Of a stretch of 64,000 nt of DNA, positions 29,964 through 42,155 are shown piece after piece. The stretch comes from Oscheius onirici. Taxonomy: Eukaryota; Nematoda; Chromadorea; Rhabditida; Rhabditidae. How positions within the stretch are numbered: position 1 is the stretch's first letter; each line of letters opens with the position of its first letter. A program made the translations under genes and the position numbers. Location of the stretch: assembly GCA_932521025.1 (NCBI GenBank), contig OW051471.1:6758001-6822000 (forward strand), in the 5' to 3' direction. The notes under the pieces were generated by a model, which saw nothing but the letters and a program-made list of their open reading frames with translations, was not told the DNA's origin and did not search any database.

Positions 29964-32667
29964 TTATTTCGGGGGCTCCGGTGTTCCCGGCTGTGTTGAT
30001 CCTTTTGAAGAACTCGGTCCAGAAGCACTTCCTCTTGTCGAACTTGACGAAGTTCCCGGTCTATCGGACTTTTGTGTTTGTCGGAACTTTTTCCATTGCT
30101 GAATATATAAAGTTCACTGATTGTAAATAAGACCAACCTTTTGGTACTCTTGATATCTTCTCCATGCCTCTTCGGAATACGCTCGTCTTTTCTGAGCAGC
30201 AATCTCTGCGGCAGTCAACTGTCTTGGTTTCTCAGGAATCGGAGGAGTCGGCTCCCTGGGTGGCTCTGGAGTCGGACTTCTTGGTGGAGGTGTGGGTGTT
30301 TTCGGTGGTGGTGGGGGAGTCGGCTCTCTCACTGGTTCTGGCTCTGGTTCTGGCTCGGGTGTTGGTTCTCTTGGTGGTTCTAAAAATGTTTTTGTTTGAT
30401 AGAACAACGTATATGACGAGTGCTTTCACGGCAAAATTACCTGGACTAGGAGTTGGGGACGGTTCCGGAGTTGGTTCTGGAGTAGGCTCCGGTGTCGGTT
30501 CGGGCGTTGGTTCTTTTGGAGGAGGAGGAGTTGGATCTCGAATGGGCGGTGTGGGTGATCTTTTCGGAGGAGAAGGTGGTGGAGTGGGGTCACGAATCCA
30601 CTCGTCTACAACTCGTGCTCTCACGCGTGCTCTCAATTCTCTACTTACCTATTACCTCGTCAACATATTCTTCTTCTTTCAGTTCTTCTGGTTCAAAAGG
30701 AGGCGGTCTCAAAGTCTCAATCTCTCCTTCCTCCACTTTGATCGCTTGCTCGACGAAATTGTCCAAACCTGACGTCACAAAAGTGTCGATCTGGTTTATC
30801 GGAAGATTGAACTGATCCCCCAGATTCTTGACCAACGCTTTCATGCTGATTCTTTAAAATGATTTAATTTGAGTTTTTTTTTAGAATGAACTCACTTTTT
30901 TCCTCCAAACCAAATAGCCACATTTCCAACGTTTTCAATCTTTCGCCCGTAGTAATGAATTCTCTTTAGCATGTCGGCTGCAATTTCGATTGCAATCGTG
31001 GTCAAGGCGAGTCCGAGAGCAATATAAATGATCGTGATGATCATGAACGTCTCACTGATACAAATATGTTACAATGAGTGCAATGTACAAACCTTCTAGG
31101 AACGATATCTCCCAGACCGATGGAGGTTAGAGTGACAAAATTGAAATAGACGGCGTTGAAAAAGGTCATGTCAGGCTCGTAACAGGCCAACATGAATCCT
31201 CCCAAGGCTATGTAGACGAGGAAAAGAACAAAAAGAGACAAAGTCTGGGTGTCATCCAGTTCGTCTCCTTCGCTGACAACCGACGCCGAGTCTTCTTGGA
31301 AAACGCTCTTAAACGGGTACTTTTGAAAAGAGAGAACAAAATTGTAACCTTTCCTTCCTCCAGAGAAATTGCATCTGTCATACAAGTTTTCATCGTGTTC
31401 GTTCTCGTCAACATCGTCTTACAGTTTGCATTCATCTCGCCACTCATGTACCATTTCAATTTGTCTCGTAGGAGAAGTCGTTGCTGCAGACGTCTAAACT
31501 CTGCCATTTTCCCCTTCCAAATATTTTTCATACCTCTTAGCTTTTCTGAAGTAGTTGGTTGCACTCAACATGATTTCCGATATGAATTTGCCCAAATCCG
31601 CGATGGCCAAGAGAGTGAAAGGTATGCCGATTAGTCCATATAAGATAACAAACAATCGTCCTCCAAAGGTCCGAGGAGCCACATTACCGTATCCTACAAT
31701 AGCCAGTGTTAATGGACATTACATTTCTTTAAAGTTCTTTCATCTCTGTCTGTGTGTAGCCTCCTAACGGATAAGGAGTTCGACTGCGCGAGGAGATCGA
31801 TATCAAAATGTTCTTTTGTAACGTTTGAAAGAGTGCTTTTGGGAAAAATTTGGATGTACTACTAGGTTTACTACGTTTACGCTTTACAATGAGTTTGCAT
31901 TAAAACAGAATGGTTTACCGCAACGTACGCCAGCTACATCAGATTCATCTTATCAAAAAGAGTTCTAACCTGACCTCACAAATAACAACAGTACTATTTC
32001 TGTCGTTCAGTTTCTCTAGGGTCCATCTTGTGAACAAACCGATTGTAGTGATGACGGTGAAGGCAAAAAGAAGAGAGTCCATAAAAGACCACGGTTTGAT
32101 CTCTTCGTCTTCTTCGGTGACCGTCTCTATTTCTTCTTGACTATTTGTGAAAATGACATCTTTCGTATGGGTCTCTTGCTCCACGGCCACATGATAACAC
32201 TTGTCGAGTTCTTTGACCAATCGCTCGTCCATCGTCCGACAGCCTTTTCCTTCTCCTGACAGCCTTTGGATGGCTGCAACAACACAGCGTCTGCTGCGCA
32301 TAATTTCGGCCGCTGCTCGTTTCTCTCGAGTGTTCAATGAACTAAATACTCATTTTGAAGAAGAGTGAGCGAAAAAAACCCGAAATCGAAAGTTCTGATG
32401 AGTTTGTCCAAGTCTGTCTCGTTGTGTCTTCTTCTCTTCCGATGTTTCAGACCAATCTCCGCTGCTCTCGCTAATTCTTCTAAAGTGTGCCTTTGATCTC
32501 AGAATCTACTGCTTACCGTAGTCTCTGACCTCTCGCACATGGTTCCGGGCTATGCTCAGCGACGTCACGTCCGTCGCGTAAGATCTGGATTCTATCTGAC
32601 GAATGATTACTGCTCCCAGGACCGCATAGGCTCCAACTCCCACTATCATCAGAACATGTACTACCAT
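29964..32667 (-). CDS. TWK-type two-pore-domain potassium channel with Pro/Thr/Glu repeat tail
   Basis: A plasma-membrane K+ leak channel. M1 (MVVHVLMIVGVGAYAVLGAV) starts at the ATG at 32667, nine bases after a TTTCAG that could be a trans-splice site. A long charged extracellular loop follows, then pore 1 (SFMDSLLFAFTVITTIG joined by splicing to YGNVAPRTFGG, near 31690), M2 (LFVILYGLIGIPFTLLAIAD), M3 (LSLFVLFLVYIALGGFMLAC), pore 2 (VYFNFVTLTSIGLGDIVPRR, near 31100) and M4. The filters TIGYGN and SIGLGD are intact. The cytoplasmic tail carries about 130 residues of repeating (E/D)PTPxP units (30200-30640) and then a basic AAQKRRAYSEEAWRRYQ segment. It ends TPEPPK. Introns are short. I cannot say which worm TWK it matches. 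Confidence 0.87.
30230..30640 (-). repeat. Coding Pro/Thr/Glu minisatellite in channel tail
   Basis: On the coding strand, units of roughly 12-18 nt encode EPTPEP, DPTPPP, SPTPEP and PREPTP, interrupted by one small intron near 30380-30440. Exact short tandem copies (EPTPEPTPEPTPEP) suggest slippage or unequal exchange, so length may vary between strains. Confidence 0.75.
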
Positions 32668-33425
32668 GGAAGAGGCCTGAAATCACTATGTTGTTATTAG
32701 TGTATCTTCTGTCTTCTGCTCTATCTCATAACCGGAAATTATTTTCAAAGTGTTACCTGTTGAAAATTGAACTGGAGGTACATTTTGTAATGGCGACTGA
32801 ACAATGGGCGGGGAAGGACACTGAGGGAAAACCGATCCCTCTTTTGGGGAAAAAATGCATAGTCAATAGCCTTGTTATCTAATAACTTCCTGTAGGGACT
32901 TTATCTTTTGAAGGAACCAACTCTTCCAGTCCTACTCAAACATCTCTCAGACGTTACCTTATTCACGAGATCGGCTTTCCGAAGGGGCTTGCCCTCAGTC
33001 TTGCGCTTTATCCGAAGTTTCATCTCTATAAGTCTGTCAAAACGAGGAATTGAGAAGCATGAGAGTCGGGAAAGAGTCTTATTGGGAGTAACCTATGAGA
33101 CGAAGAGCTGGGATAAATGACCACGCCAAGTAGTCTGAAGACAGGCTGTCAGGAGCATGTCTTGAACAAGCCTGGCAAACGGAAAAACTGATGAGTGATC
33201 CCGAGTGAGTTGAGAGCAGCACAGTGGGATATTCTCATAATCAGAACGAATGCTTTCTCAGAGGTTGGAGGGACAGCTGTGTACCAGGTTTTGAGCTAAT
33301 TTTGGATCAGTCATATGGGTACTCATTCCCTTGAGACTTGAAACATCAAGGTTCTTTATAAAGGTTTGATTCCGTTCAAATCCAAAATATTCGAATAGAA
33401 AAGCTCATATGGAGTACATTCATAG

Positions 33426-34131
33426 TATCAGGTGTGTGCATATTTTTTAGGAAAAATGTTGTATTTTTGGAATAACTTTTTGTAGGATGCACGAAAATAG
33501 CTTTTTCAAAAAGTGGTCCAATCGACCGAAAACAATATGATAAGTATCAGAAGAGCCTAAAACAGACTCAGAACGCATAAAAACCACTTTTGGAAAATTT
33601 TATTTTTGACCCATGATACCCTCATCATGAGTTGAACCACCTGAACTTCAGAGGCGAGTTTCTCGAAAACTTTCCATTGGGCTCTCTTTGTTCCATACAG
33701 GATTTTGTAGCCCAGATTGAGCTCTTTCAAGGTGCATCGGCCGATTTGTCCAATTCGAACCCGTTAGAGCTGTGCAACTGCCTGAAGTTGGTCACTTTCG
33801 CAATTTGGACCCTCTATACCTCAGCGAGAAAAAATTTCTGGGAAATCAGGCCGTGGCTATCAATGTTTTTCATCAAGACCTTCAAATTTGTAATTGGACG
33901 TTCTGTGAAAATTGGCCGGGATGTGCGCTAAACAGCTCTACTTCAAAGAAAAAAAAATTTGCTTCAGCTAAAACTCAAATATTCTAATTCTAAACCTAAT
34001 CGATATATACACCATCGGATAGAGCTTGCTCACACCAATTTTTTCTTTTTTGAAAAAGCTATTTTCGTGCATCCTACAAAAATTTTTTCCAAAAATACAA
34101 CATTTTTCCTAAAAATTATGCACACCTGATA
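33426..34131. mobile_element. TA-flanked inverted-repeat element (MITE-like)
   Basis: Inverted arms of about 85 bp lie at 33428-33512 and 34047-34129. Shared segments include TCAGGTGTG at the outer tips, TTTTTAGGAAAAATGTTGTA, and GTAGGATGCACGAAAATAGC. A TA dinucleotide sits outside each tip, as expected for Tc1/mariner-type insertion. The 530 bp interior has no transposase-like ORF, so it would be a non-autonomous derivative. Confidence 0.8.
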
Positions 34132-34473
34132 TCTGCAAAAAACAATTTTCCGGACGATCTTTCAAAACTCTCTTTCTCTTATTAATTTCCCTGAATCCTT
34201 CTTTTCGAACTCCAAAAACTTTGTTTCTATATTTCGAAAGACAGTCACGCACTTTTTTCCGGAATGGCTAACTTTTTGGTTTACGATCGTCAATTTTTAA
34301 TTGCTCGGTGTTCATTCAGCGTGACTCCCTCGTTGAAGTTAGAAAAGTTCAATTTTGATTGAGAGTTACCGAAATCAAAACAAAATCTGCCTAGGTTTTG
34401 AATTAGTTCGATCTTTGACGAAACCTATCTTCCCACAACTAACTCTTTACCACTCCACGTTGAAAAGTGACTC

Positions 34474-34565
34474 TAATCCTGACAGTTCTTGACTTGTCGT
34501 GACGAATCTCGTGGCCATACACAAATAAACAAACACACAGAGTCCACGACATTGCGCTTTCGTAG
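34474..34565 (-). repeat. Dispersed repeat copy 4
   Basis: The reverse strand carries GCGCAATGTCGTGGACTCTG, GTTTGTTTATTT, TGGCCACGAGATTCGTC and CTGTCAGGATTAG, matching copies 1 and 2 over nearly their whole length. Confidence 0.65.
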
Positions 34566-37500
34566 TAGAGCGATTTTTGCAAAAACGCAAGACTAGCCAA
34601 AAAATCAGAAACAATTATTAGACTTCCGGGTCAAACCGACAGAAACGCTCTGTTTGTCTTTGGTCACGCAAATTCGAGGAGCGTAATTGGAGTAAGTTGG
34701 TAATGGGAGAATCAAAAGCGACTGGACAGTGTGAATAGACATTTGAGCGATGAGGCATCCTCTGCAGGGGAAAACATTTGCGCGCGAGAGGTCGAACTTC
34801 CTTTCCCAGAAGATTTGATTCACAGTCTGAGAACGCTCGGCTTCCAAAACAGGAAAGCAGCTAAAAGTGATTTTTTAGTTTCTTGACTGTCTTTGCCCTG
34901 TATTCAGGAAATAAAGACCGAGTTTTGAAGATTCTTGGTTCTTGGTTAAAACATCATCCAGATAATGCAACTGATGATTTCGCAACATTTCCAAAGAAAC
35001 AAAATCAACTGAAGAATAGGAAAAGCGAGCAGATTGGTTGAAAATGGTCTCGAAAGGTCATGAATAAATCATTGGCTAAATGCGGCTGGTCTCCGCAGTT
35101 TGACGGGCTTCGTTTCTGATTAACTCTTGGACGAAAAGGGGAAATTCAGAACAAAAAAAGACTACGGGACCTCGCTGAGAACCAACGAGAGGCTGTTTTC
35201 AGGCGGGAAGCCGGAATTCGGTGGTTTTGCGCCGGAGCAATTTCACTGAAAGCGGTAGGACTAAGTGTTCCCCAGAACTAGAAGTGTTACACTCACTTAC
35301 ATTAACAGCAGCCTCATGAAGGTAACTAGAAGTAAATGTTGTGGGCATAAAGCGTGGGCAGACCGGGATGAGTCGAGTGGACCATCCCGGTCTACTCTCG
35401 TATGCACATCTCTCAATGAACTGTGATGGATCAGTAGTTTTGAAGCAAACTATCACTTCCAAAAGAGAGCCATTGAGAGGTTCGAAAACCTGGTTGGGAC
35501 TTCACAGTAAACCAGAAACTCGTGTCGAGAGCCCATAATCTTTTCAATCCAAGTTCTTCAACAGTTGTTCAAACTGTTCTTTGTTTTAATAGCAGTGATC
35601 CATGTAAAAGGGAGTGAAAGCGACAATCAAGAAATCTTAGAGTAGCACAAGAGTATGACACAGAGAACAGTATGTGTACCATAGAAAGTCCGAAGTTTTT
35701 GTCTTTTAGAGGGTAGAGATTTAACGTATCTGTTTATCCAAAGCTGACTGAAACAAAACTGAATAGGCTCATTCACTGACTTTCCCAGTTGATTCAATTA
35801 TCAATTTCGAAATGGTTCAAAACAAAAAATAAAGTAGGGTCTACCAAAAGGGAAGGACCTTCTGAACTGAAGAAGTTAGAACAATGAGTAAACAGTAGAA
35901 TGACCAACTGAGTCGGTCTGTTAAAAAATTAGCTAAGTGATCGGTGTTTGAATGAGGAGAACTGGCCTTCTTGCTCTGTCGTTTAATCCAATCCAACTGC
36001 ATTTTTCCTCGTTCGTTCGTCTCTCCTCGATCTTCTATGTCATGTCTAAAATACTTTAATTAACTCTTCTTCAACGTATGCGAATAATGTGCGAAGGTTG
36101 TACAAATATTACTCTATGACCAATGTTTCACGCACAATTAACTTGACCCCTCTATTTGGGATCGAAAGAGAAAGAGATCCAAAACGTTGGGATACATTTA
36201 GAATTCAGGAAAACTGCGCTTTCCGGCCAATTGGCGAAGAATTTGGAACGATGTTCAGCTGTTTGGATTCGAACAATTCGGGATCGAAAGATGACTTTTG
36301 GGTGCACACTAATCGTCCCTGCAAGCTAATAATGGACTGCCGGACATTCATTTTTTGGTCATTTCAGGTAACTACTTGGTCTCATTTGACCTCTAGCCCA
36401 ATGTCGTGACACACCCTCGCGTATCTCGAATTACAAACAAAAAGAAGTCAGCTCTCACGTGCTCCAAACAATAACTATCTCAAGTTGAAAAAGAACCGAA
36501 ATGTTAAGAGCGTGTTCGACAATGGAAGGCCGGAATGGCCAGTCTCTGTCGTAAAATGTGCGTCTGTTCAAAGACATTTCCTTATTACCTAAGTATGAGA
36601 AGACTTTCCCGAATGAACTTATCGAAAGTTTAGACAGCACGAGTTTAACAGCATAAATTTGAGATATAAAATGTGTTGGCGAGGCAGAGAAATGACTTTG
36701 TCGACTGCCTGATGAACCATGAAAATGCTCCACTCCATTTCCGCCTCCTGTTCCCAGGATCAGTGCAATTATTCAAAACACCTGTGAAAAACGGGACAGC
36801 GGAAGAGTCAGCTGGTAGATTGGATGGAATTGCTAACTGAATTTAGAGACTGAGAAATGAGATGGGCCGGTTTTTGAGAGCAATCACGTCAGACAATCGG
36901 GCAGTCGTTTGACTAATGAGAGCTCTTTTGGCTAGATGTCAGTAAGTCTTTGGAGAACATTCGAGACAAACTCGGTAAGACGTGATCAAACATTACTTCT
37001 CTCTTTATACCCACTATATACGTTTTACGCACGGAAGGACACACGCCACAGAACAATTGGGATTGGACTGAACTAACCTCCGCCGGTAGCGTCTTCCCAC
37101 GTGAGGAGCCATTGGACAGACGGAGCTCGAGTCTCTCTAATTCAGTCCATCCCCTCTGTCCGGATTTATGACTTTTCGTGGGTAAATTGTTCCCCGCTAG
37201 GATCCGTTTCCGAGGAAACGTGCGCTTGTAAAAGTAAAAAATGCTCAAGAGTCAAAAAGGCAGAGCTGTACAGCAGATGACAAACTAAAAACGGAAAACC
37301 CTCGTCGCTCATTGGCACTCTCGGGGCCAGGTAATTGTCGGACCACAATGGCTTCTGGGAGTGTTCTTGGAGGTTTTTCAATCAATTGCAGGAAGAAGAA
37401 GGAGGACACGACATATTGGTAATTAAAACAAGATGGGAACACACATGGCGGGAAAGAGAGGACCTTTTTCAAGGGTCTAAGATGAGAGGGAAGATGGAGT

Positions 37501-37785
37501 TCTGTTGATTAATAAGGACAAGAGTCCGGCTATTTTCGGGTACGAAAATGAGTCGAGGTGGGTTCGAATAATCGAGCACTCAGGAAATGATAAAACGCTT
37601 CGTTAGGTGTGTCGTTTTCAAAAAAAAAAGTTACTTTGGAGGAGATTGAGATATATTCTGTAGGATTCAATGTGCCTCTCTTCGATGGGCTAAACTGGCT
37701 CGAGATGTAGAGAAACTGAACGACAGTAATAGTAATACAGCAATTTTGGCTTGTAAATTTCAAATTCGACTCTTTGGAAAATCCT

Positions 37786-37827
37786 ATAGCAAATGCGGCC
37801 ACTGCCAGCAGTGGCCACATTTGCTAT
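37786..37827. repeat. 42 bp near-perfect palindrome
   Basis: ATAGCAAATGCGGCCACTG pairs with CAGTGGCCACATTTGCTAT with one mismatch and a loop of about 4 nt. It lies about 240 bp upstream of the pseudouridine-synthase start. It could be a regulatory palindrome, a hairpin, or the remnant of a foldback element. Confidence 0.7.
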
Positions 37828-38070
37828 TTTGAATCTCATTTTTGGTCGTCTTCTCCACATATTCTTTTTTTCATCAATTTATACGAAGTTTTCTTATGCG
37901 TGATATTATAAATCTTCAACTTTCTTTATATAATGATTTTACCTCCCTGTTTAACGTAGTATAACAAAAACATAATTGCAACCATTTTTTTCATCCTTGC
38001 TTGTTCCTTAAAGTATCCTCGCTCCAACTATAGTGTTTTCAATATTTATTTATCAATTATTTTCGCAAAC

Positions 38071-39658
38071 ATGGACAAAGTTCCTATAAGAAGATTTCTG
38101 TTTTGGATTAGCTACGATGGTTCTCGTTTTCCCGAAATGGCCAGAGGAGGAACCGGACTTGGCGTAATGGACTTACTTCACCAGGTAATTTCTTTACAAT
38201 CTGAAATTCATACATTTTAGAGTGTCTCCGATGTGTTGTACGGTTCCCGGCCTTACCGAGGAGTTGAAGACACGCCCTTGCGCCTTTCGCCTAGCAGCAG
38301 GTATGTCTTTATTACGTTCAAAGTATTGGGGTGTTGAAAAACGGTAACTTCGCTAAAATAATGAAGTTGCCATTTTTGGTTTGACTCACTAATCGATTGC
38401 ATGAAGAGGATTCATCCGAAAATTATCAAGCATGGTTTGTTCAAAAAAAGAAAGAGCTCGGCCGTAACCCATGTAATTCGCTGCGAAACCTGAATAACGA
38501 CAGAAGACTTGGCTGAGTATCCTATGTTTCCATGCAATGCTGGTCTCGCGCGGAAACAAATGGGTTACGGTTGAGCTCCCTTTTTTTTGAACAAACCATA
38601 CCTCTCCAAAAGATCATTGTAAATTTCGTTTATATTCGGTTTTAGGACGGATGCTTGTGTACACGCTCTTCGCAATGCAGTTGTAGCACAAATTTCCCAA
38701 GAACATTCGGAAAATCTAACAACATCAAATGATCGACAAAGATTTGTGGATAAATGTAACCTTCTTATGTCAACAGCTAATTCACGTACGTTTAACATAT
38801 GTCTTTGTTCATTTTCTTTAGAAGAATCTATGAAAATTCTCGACTTCCATCCAGTTTCGGCCGGATTCTGTGTACGAAGAAATGTATCCTACAGGTTCTA
38901 AAGTTTTTCGTCCTATCAATATTTCTTTAATCTTTACAGGAGATACACATATCGCCTCGCAGTCGCTAAAAACTGGCCGATATGGGAGTCGATCCGAAAA
39001 AACCCTTCCATTGCTTGTTTCTCAGAAAGGAACTATGCCTGGATTCTACCACCTGGTTTTAGTCCTGAAAAATTGTCCGATGCTGCAAGAATCTTCGAAG
39101 GTTCAACGTTTTTTAATGGGTTTTTTTTCACATGAAAGGTTTCAGGAGAACATGTAATGGGCTCATTCTTCAAACATCCGCTACGAGAAAAAAGACAACA
39201 AACCGATTGGCCCAGTGCAGTAAAATACATTCGCCATATTGGCATATCGTCAGGTATCCGATTTCTTTTTTTATTAATTACCACTTCATTTCGAAACATT
39301 TCAGGAGAGCATTATCGAGTTCCAAATGACATTTTCGACTATTACAATATCACAATTGTATCCAAATCGTTTATCAGAGAACAGGTAGTTGCATCTCCTT
39401 CCAAATCTTATAGAAAAACTTCAGATTCGGCGAATGATGTCTTGTCTCGTCTTCCATGCCTATGATCGACTCCCTCTTCGAACAATTTCCTGGCTTTTAC
39501 AAAACCCCATTTCATCCAACTTTTTCGAGCGCAAGATCCCCATTAGTGTTCCGTATGGTCTCTTTCTCAGTGACGTTGTATATGATCCAAGAATGTTCAC
39601 CAATCCTGTTCCGTACTTTCAACACTCGTGGGATTACGACCTACCCGAGACTATCTAA
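38071..39658 (+). CDS. TruA-family tRNA pseudouridine synthase (PUSL1-like)
   Basis: Converts uridine to pseudouridine in tRNA, probably in mitochondria or cytosol. Exons are 38071-38184, 38221-38300, 38646-38785, 38822-38894, 38940-39101, 39146-39253, 39305-39384 and 39425-39658, about 330 residues. Family landmarks are the start RRFLFWISYDGSRF, the catalytic loop SR|TDACVHAL (split by the intron that holds a foldback element), VSYRYTYRLAV with the conserved tyrosine, and IRRMMSCLVFHAY near the end. The catalytic Asp is present, but the next-but-one residue, normally Gly (TDAGVH), is Cys. RG(T/V)G-type insertions suggest the PUSL1 branch. A gene of this type also lies near sqd-1 and lsm-8 in C. 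elegans, as far as I recall. Confidence 0.86.
38432..38599. mobile_element. Small foldback element in a pseudouridine-synthase intron
   Basis: Arms of about 41 bp (38432-38472 and 38560-38599) share ATGGTTTGTTCAAAAAAA, GAGCTC and CCGTAACCCAT in inverted order around an 87 bp centre. It lies wholly within the intron 38301-38645, which is far longer than the gene's other introns (36-51 nt), so insertion explains its size. No ORF is present. Confidence 0.75.
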
Positions 39659-40166
39659 CTTTGCTTTTTTGCTGGTTTGGCATAAATTTGTTGTGTTTCT
39701 CGACTGCAGAAAGAAATCAAAGCCGACATTCTTTGCAGTTTTTAGCACGGGTCTCGACACGCTCGGAGCATGACGCCGCGCGTAGTACGGTAGCTTTTGA
39801 CTGCTTGGCTTTTCCGTCTTTTTATTTTCAACGCTGTTGTCTTTTCGATTTCATGACTTTTACATTCAGCAAAATCGATAGTAAGAAAGCCTGAAAAAGT
39901 GTATTAGTCAGTCTTTTACTCACACTGCGAAAAGCAAAATAAAAAGCGCTCCTCTCGAGTAAATCCTAAATTGTTATCCTTTGTCAATCATTCCTCCTTC
40001 TTGCTATTGTCGTAAAAAAAATTTATTTCAGGGTATTTTCTAGATAGTCTATTGGCTATTTTATTTCTCTATAACCTTTTTTAACTTCTTATACTTCAGC
40101 TCTCTGTAGTAAAAGGTATGTCGCTTTTTCATCGTCATAAAGTTAAAAAGTTCAGTTTTGGTAATA
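39659..40166. other. Intergenic region before sqd-1
   Basis: About 500 nt, AT-rich, with no ORF of note. It contains one TACGGTAG motif (39788) and a candidate AATAAA near 39938. A TTCAG near 40151-40155, about 12 nt before the sqd-1 ATG, could be a trans-splice acceptor. Confidence 0.4.
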
Positions 40167-41393
40167 ATGGACTCTCACGATAACAAGATGAACGGTCACA
40201 TGGATGAAGCTATCAAGGAGAACGGGCATTCTAACAAGGGTAATGAGGACAAGTGAGTATACTTTATAAATTCTTTATATGCCTGTCACTTTTCATTATT
40301 TTCATCTATTGAACTTTGCTACTGTCAATATTAGAGACTTCCTAGGAAAATCTTCGTCGGTGGAATCGCATACGACGTAACGAACGACGATCTGAGCTCG
40401 CATTTCTCTCAATACGGGGAAGTCACTCAGGCTCAAGTGAAATTCGACCGTACGACTGGTCGTTCAAGAGGATTCGCCTTTGTCGAGTATGTTTTTCGCT
40501 GAAAATTAAGATAATGTCAAGTTTTCAGGTTTGCCACCGGAGAAGGATGCAAGGCTGCTCTGGCAGCACGAGAACAAACCATCAAGAACAAACAGGTGTG
40601 TCTTAATACCCTCTTCATGAAAACCTTAAAACCGGTTTTTTGATTTCAGTTTTTTATTCCAAAGAGTTCAGGAACATACGCTACTAAAAGTGTTCACTTT
40701 TAGTATATTTGCGACGGCTTACTAAATAATTTTTCTATAAAAACTCATTAAAACGTTTTAGGTCGAAGTGAAACCTGCCAAGTCTCGCGAGAACAAGAAG
40801 GTTTTCGTCGGTGGTCTACCATCCGACTACAGCGAATCTGATCTAAGACTTCATTTCGAGACCTACGGAAAGGTCGAAGACATCGAGTGGCCTTTCGACA
40901 AAATGACCAAAGCTCGACGCAACTTCGCCTTCATCGTTTTCGAGGAAGAGCAAGCCGCTGACCTCGCCTCAGCTCAGGTCAAGCAGACCTTTGGAAGTCG
41001 CGAATGCGACGTTAAGAAAGCTGTGCCGCAAGGAAGACGCTTCCCTGGAGGACTTGGTAGAGGAGGAATCCGGCCATACGGACGCGGAGCCAACAACACC
41101 GCTGCTTGGTACAACAACTGGGCCGCTCAAATGCATGCTGCTCTTCCTTACGGAGCCTGGGGAGATTGGTACGGAAACTCCTTCGCCTACCAGCAAAACG
41201 GAAACACCGCTGGTTATGGGGCTGCTGGGTATCCCACTGCTGCTTCCAATGGAGGTTCGAATTGCTTTTTTTTTCGTTTAAACGACCATCTTCAGGTAAC
41301 AACTATCAAGATGCCTACCAGCAAAACGGCAACACCCGCCAGAACGGAAACGCTCCTCAGCGTTACCCTCAGGTCGCCCAGACTCAGTACTAA
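40167..41393 (+). CDS. sqd-1: hnRNP A/B-type RNA-binding protein, SQD-1 ortholog
   Basis: A nuclear/cytoplasmic RNA-binding protein of the Squid/hnRNP AB group. Exons are 40167-40252, 40346-40486, 40529-40594, 40762-41254 and 41296-41393. RRM1 has RNP2 KIFVGGIAYDV and RNP1 RSRGFAFVEF; RRM2 has KVFVGGLPSDY and RRNFAFIVFEEE. The tail is Gly/Asn/Gln/Tyr rich (GRRFPGGLGRGG, YQQNGNTAGYGAAGYP, RYPQVAQTQY), typical of prion-like hnRNP tails. Relatives bind G/U-rich RNA and act in splicing, mRNA localisation and translation. The 3' UTR is long and pyrimidine rich; a good AATAAA lies at about 42056, roughly 100 nt before the lsm-8 ATG. Its place next to lsm-8 and blos-2 supports the ortholog name. Confidence 0.92.
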
Positions 41394-42155
41394 AATATCG
41401 CCGAAATCCATCACCGTCACATCTTCTCCATCCATTGTCAAAACAAAATCCGTCCTCGCCCTTTGTTACCTGCTAGCTTCTCCTCTTTGACCCATCTGTA
41501 TTAGGATATTAACGAATTCATTTTCTGTCAGCTACCATCCACCCTCAGACTTGTGTGTTACCCTAAGTAGACTTTTCACGTTGCATTTCTTTGCACGTTC
41601 CGTAGAAGTGCCCTTGAGAGTTTCCATCTTTTCACTCTCTCACTGTACATTTTAGCATTGTTTTGTCTTATTTTGAGCTGTTTAACATCCATCTCTTGCT
41701 TTTATGTCAGTCGCACGACCAACCCTGACCTTCTTTAATTTTTCTGTCTTGGTCAGTAATGCACCCCTCCGAGTACTGCCAAATTCGCATCCTTTTGCTC
41801 ATGATACCTAGTTGTTGTTTTTCTTATTCATTTCTAGGTTTCATCCCTGTGTTCCCCCCGTTTGTAAGATCCCAGTTTTCCTACTTTTTGGAAAACTTCT
41901 GTTGTTGTCTTTTATGCTTGTTGGAGATTCTTTGATGTCGTTTTGTAATCCAGTTGTTTTACACATGGTGCTCACGTTGCGGCTGGTTTTCGTTGCCTCG
42001 TGGATTATGTTAACTTGTGTTGCAATTAGACTGCAAGTCAATATCGTAGTGGGAAATAAATGTTCGAGGACTATTCAGCTTACGCTTGTAACACTAACTC
42101 AGCGGTCGCATCCTCCTGTATTTTCACTTGTTTCATCGTAGAATTACATAACCAG
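41394..42155 (+). other. Long sqd-1 3' UTR and intercistronic spacer
   Basis: T-rich sequence without a supported ORF. AATAAA at about 42056 is followed about 30 nt later by a TATTCAG acceptor-like site. This fits a sqd-1 3' end followed by trans-splicing of lsm-8. Confidence 0.45.

Larger units (their letters stand above)
32668..38070. other. 5.4 kb gene-poor region
   Basis: No gene is supported. It contains the TA-flanked inverted-repeat element (33426-34131), dispersed repeat copy 4 and a near-perfect 42 bp palindrome (37786-37827). The longest ORFs (for example 36089-36409) show no recognisable motif. The left end probably includes the channel promoter. Confidence 0.5.

Noticed and set aside
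36089-36409. 106-codon ORF in the 33-38 kb region
   Set aside because: Mixed composition, no recognisable domain and no acceptor or donor sites supporting an exon.
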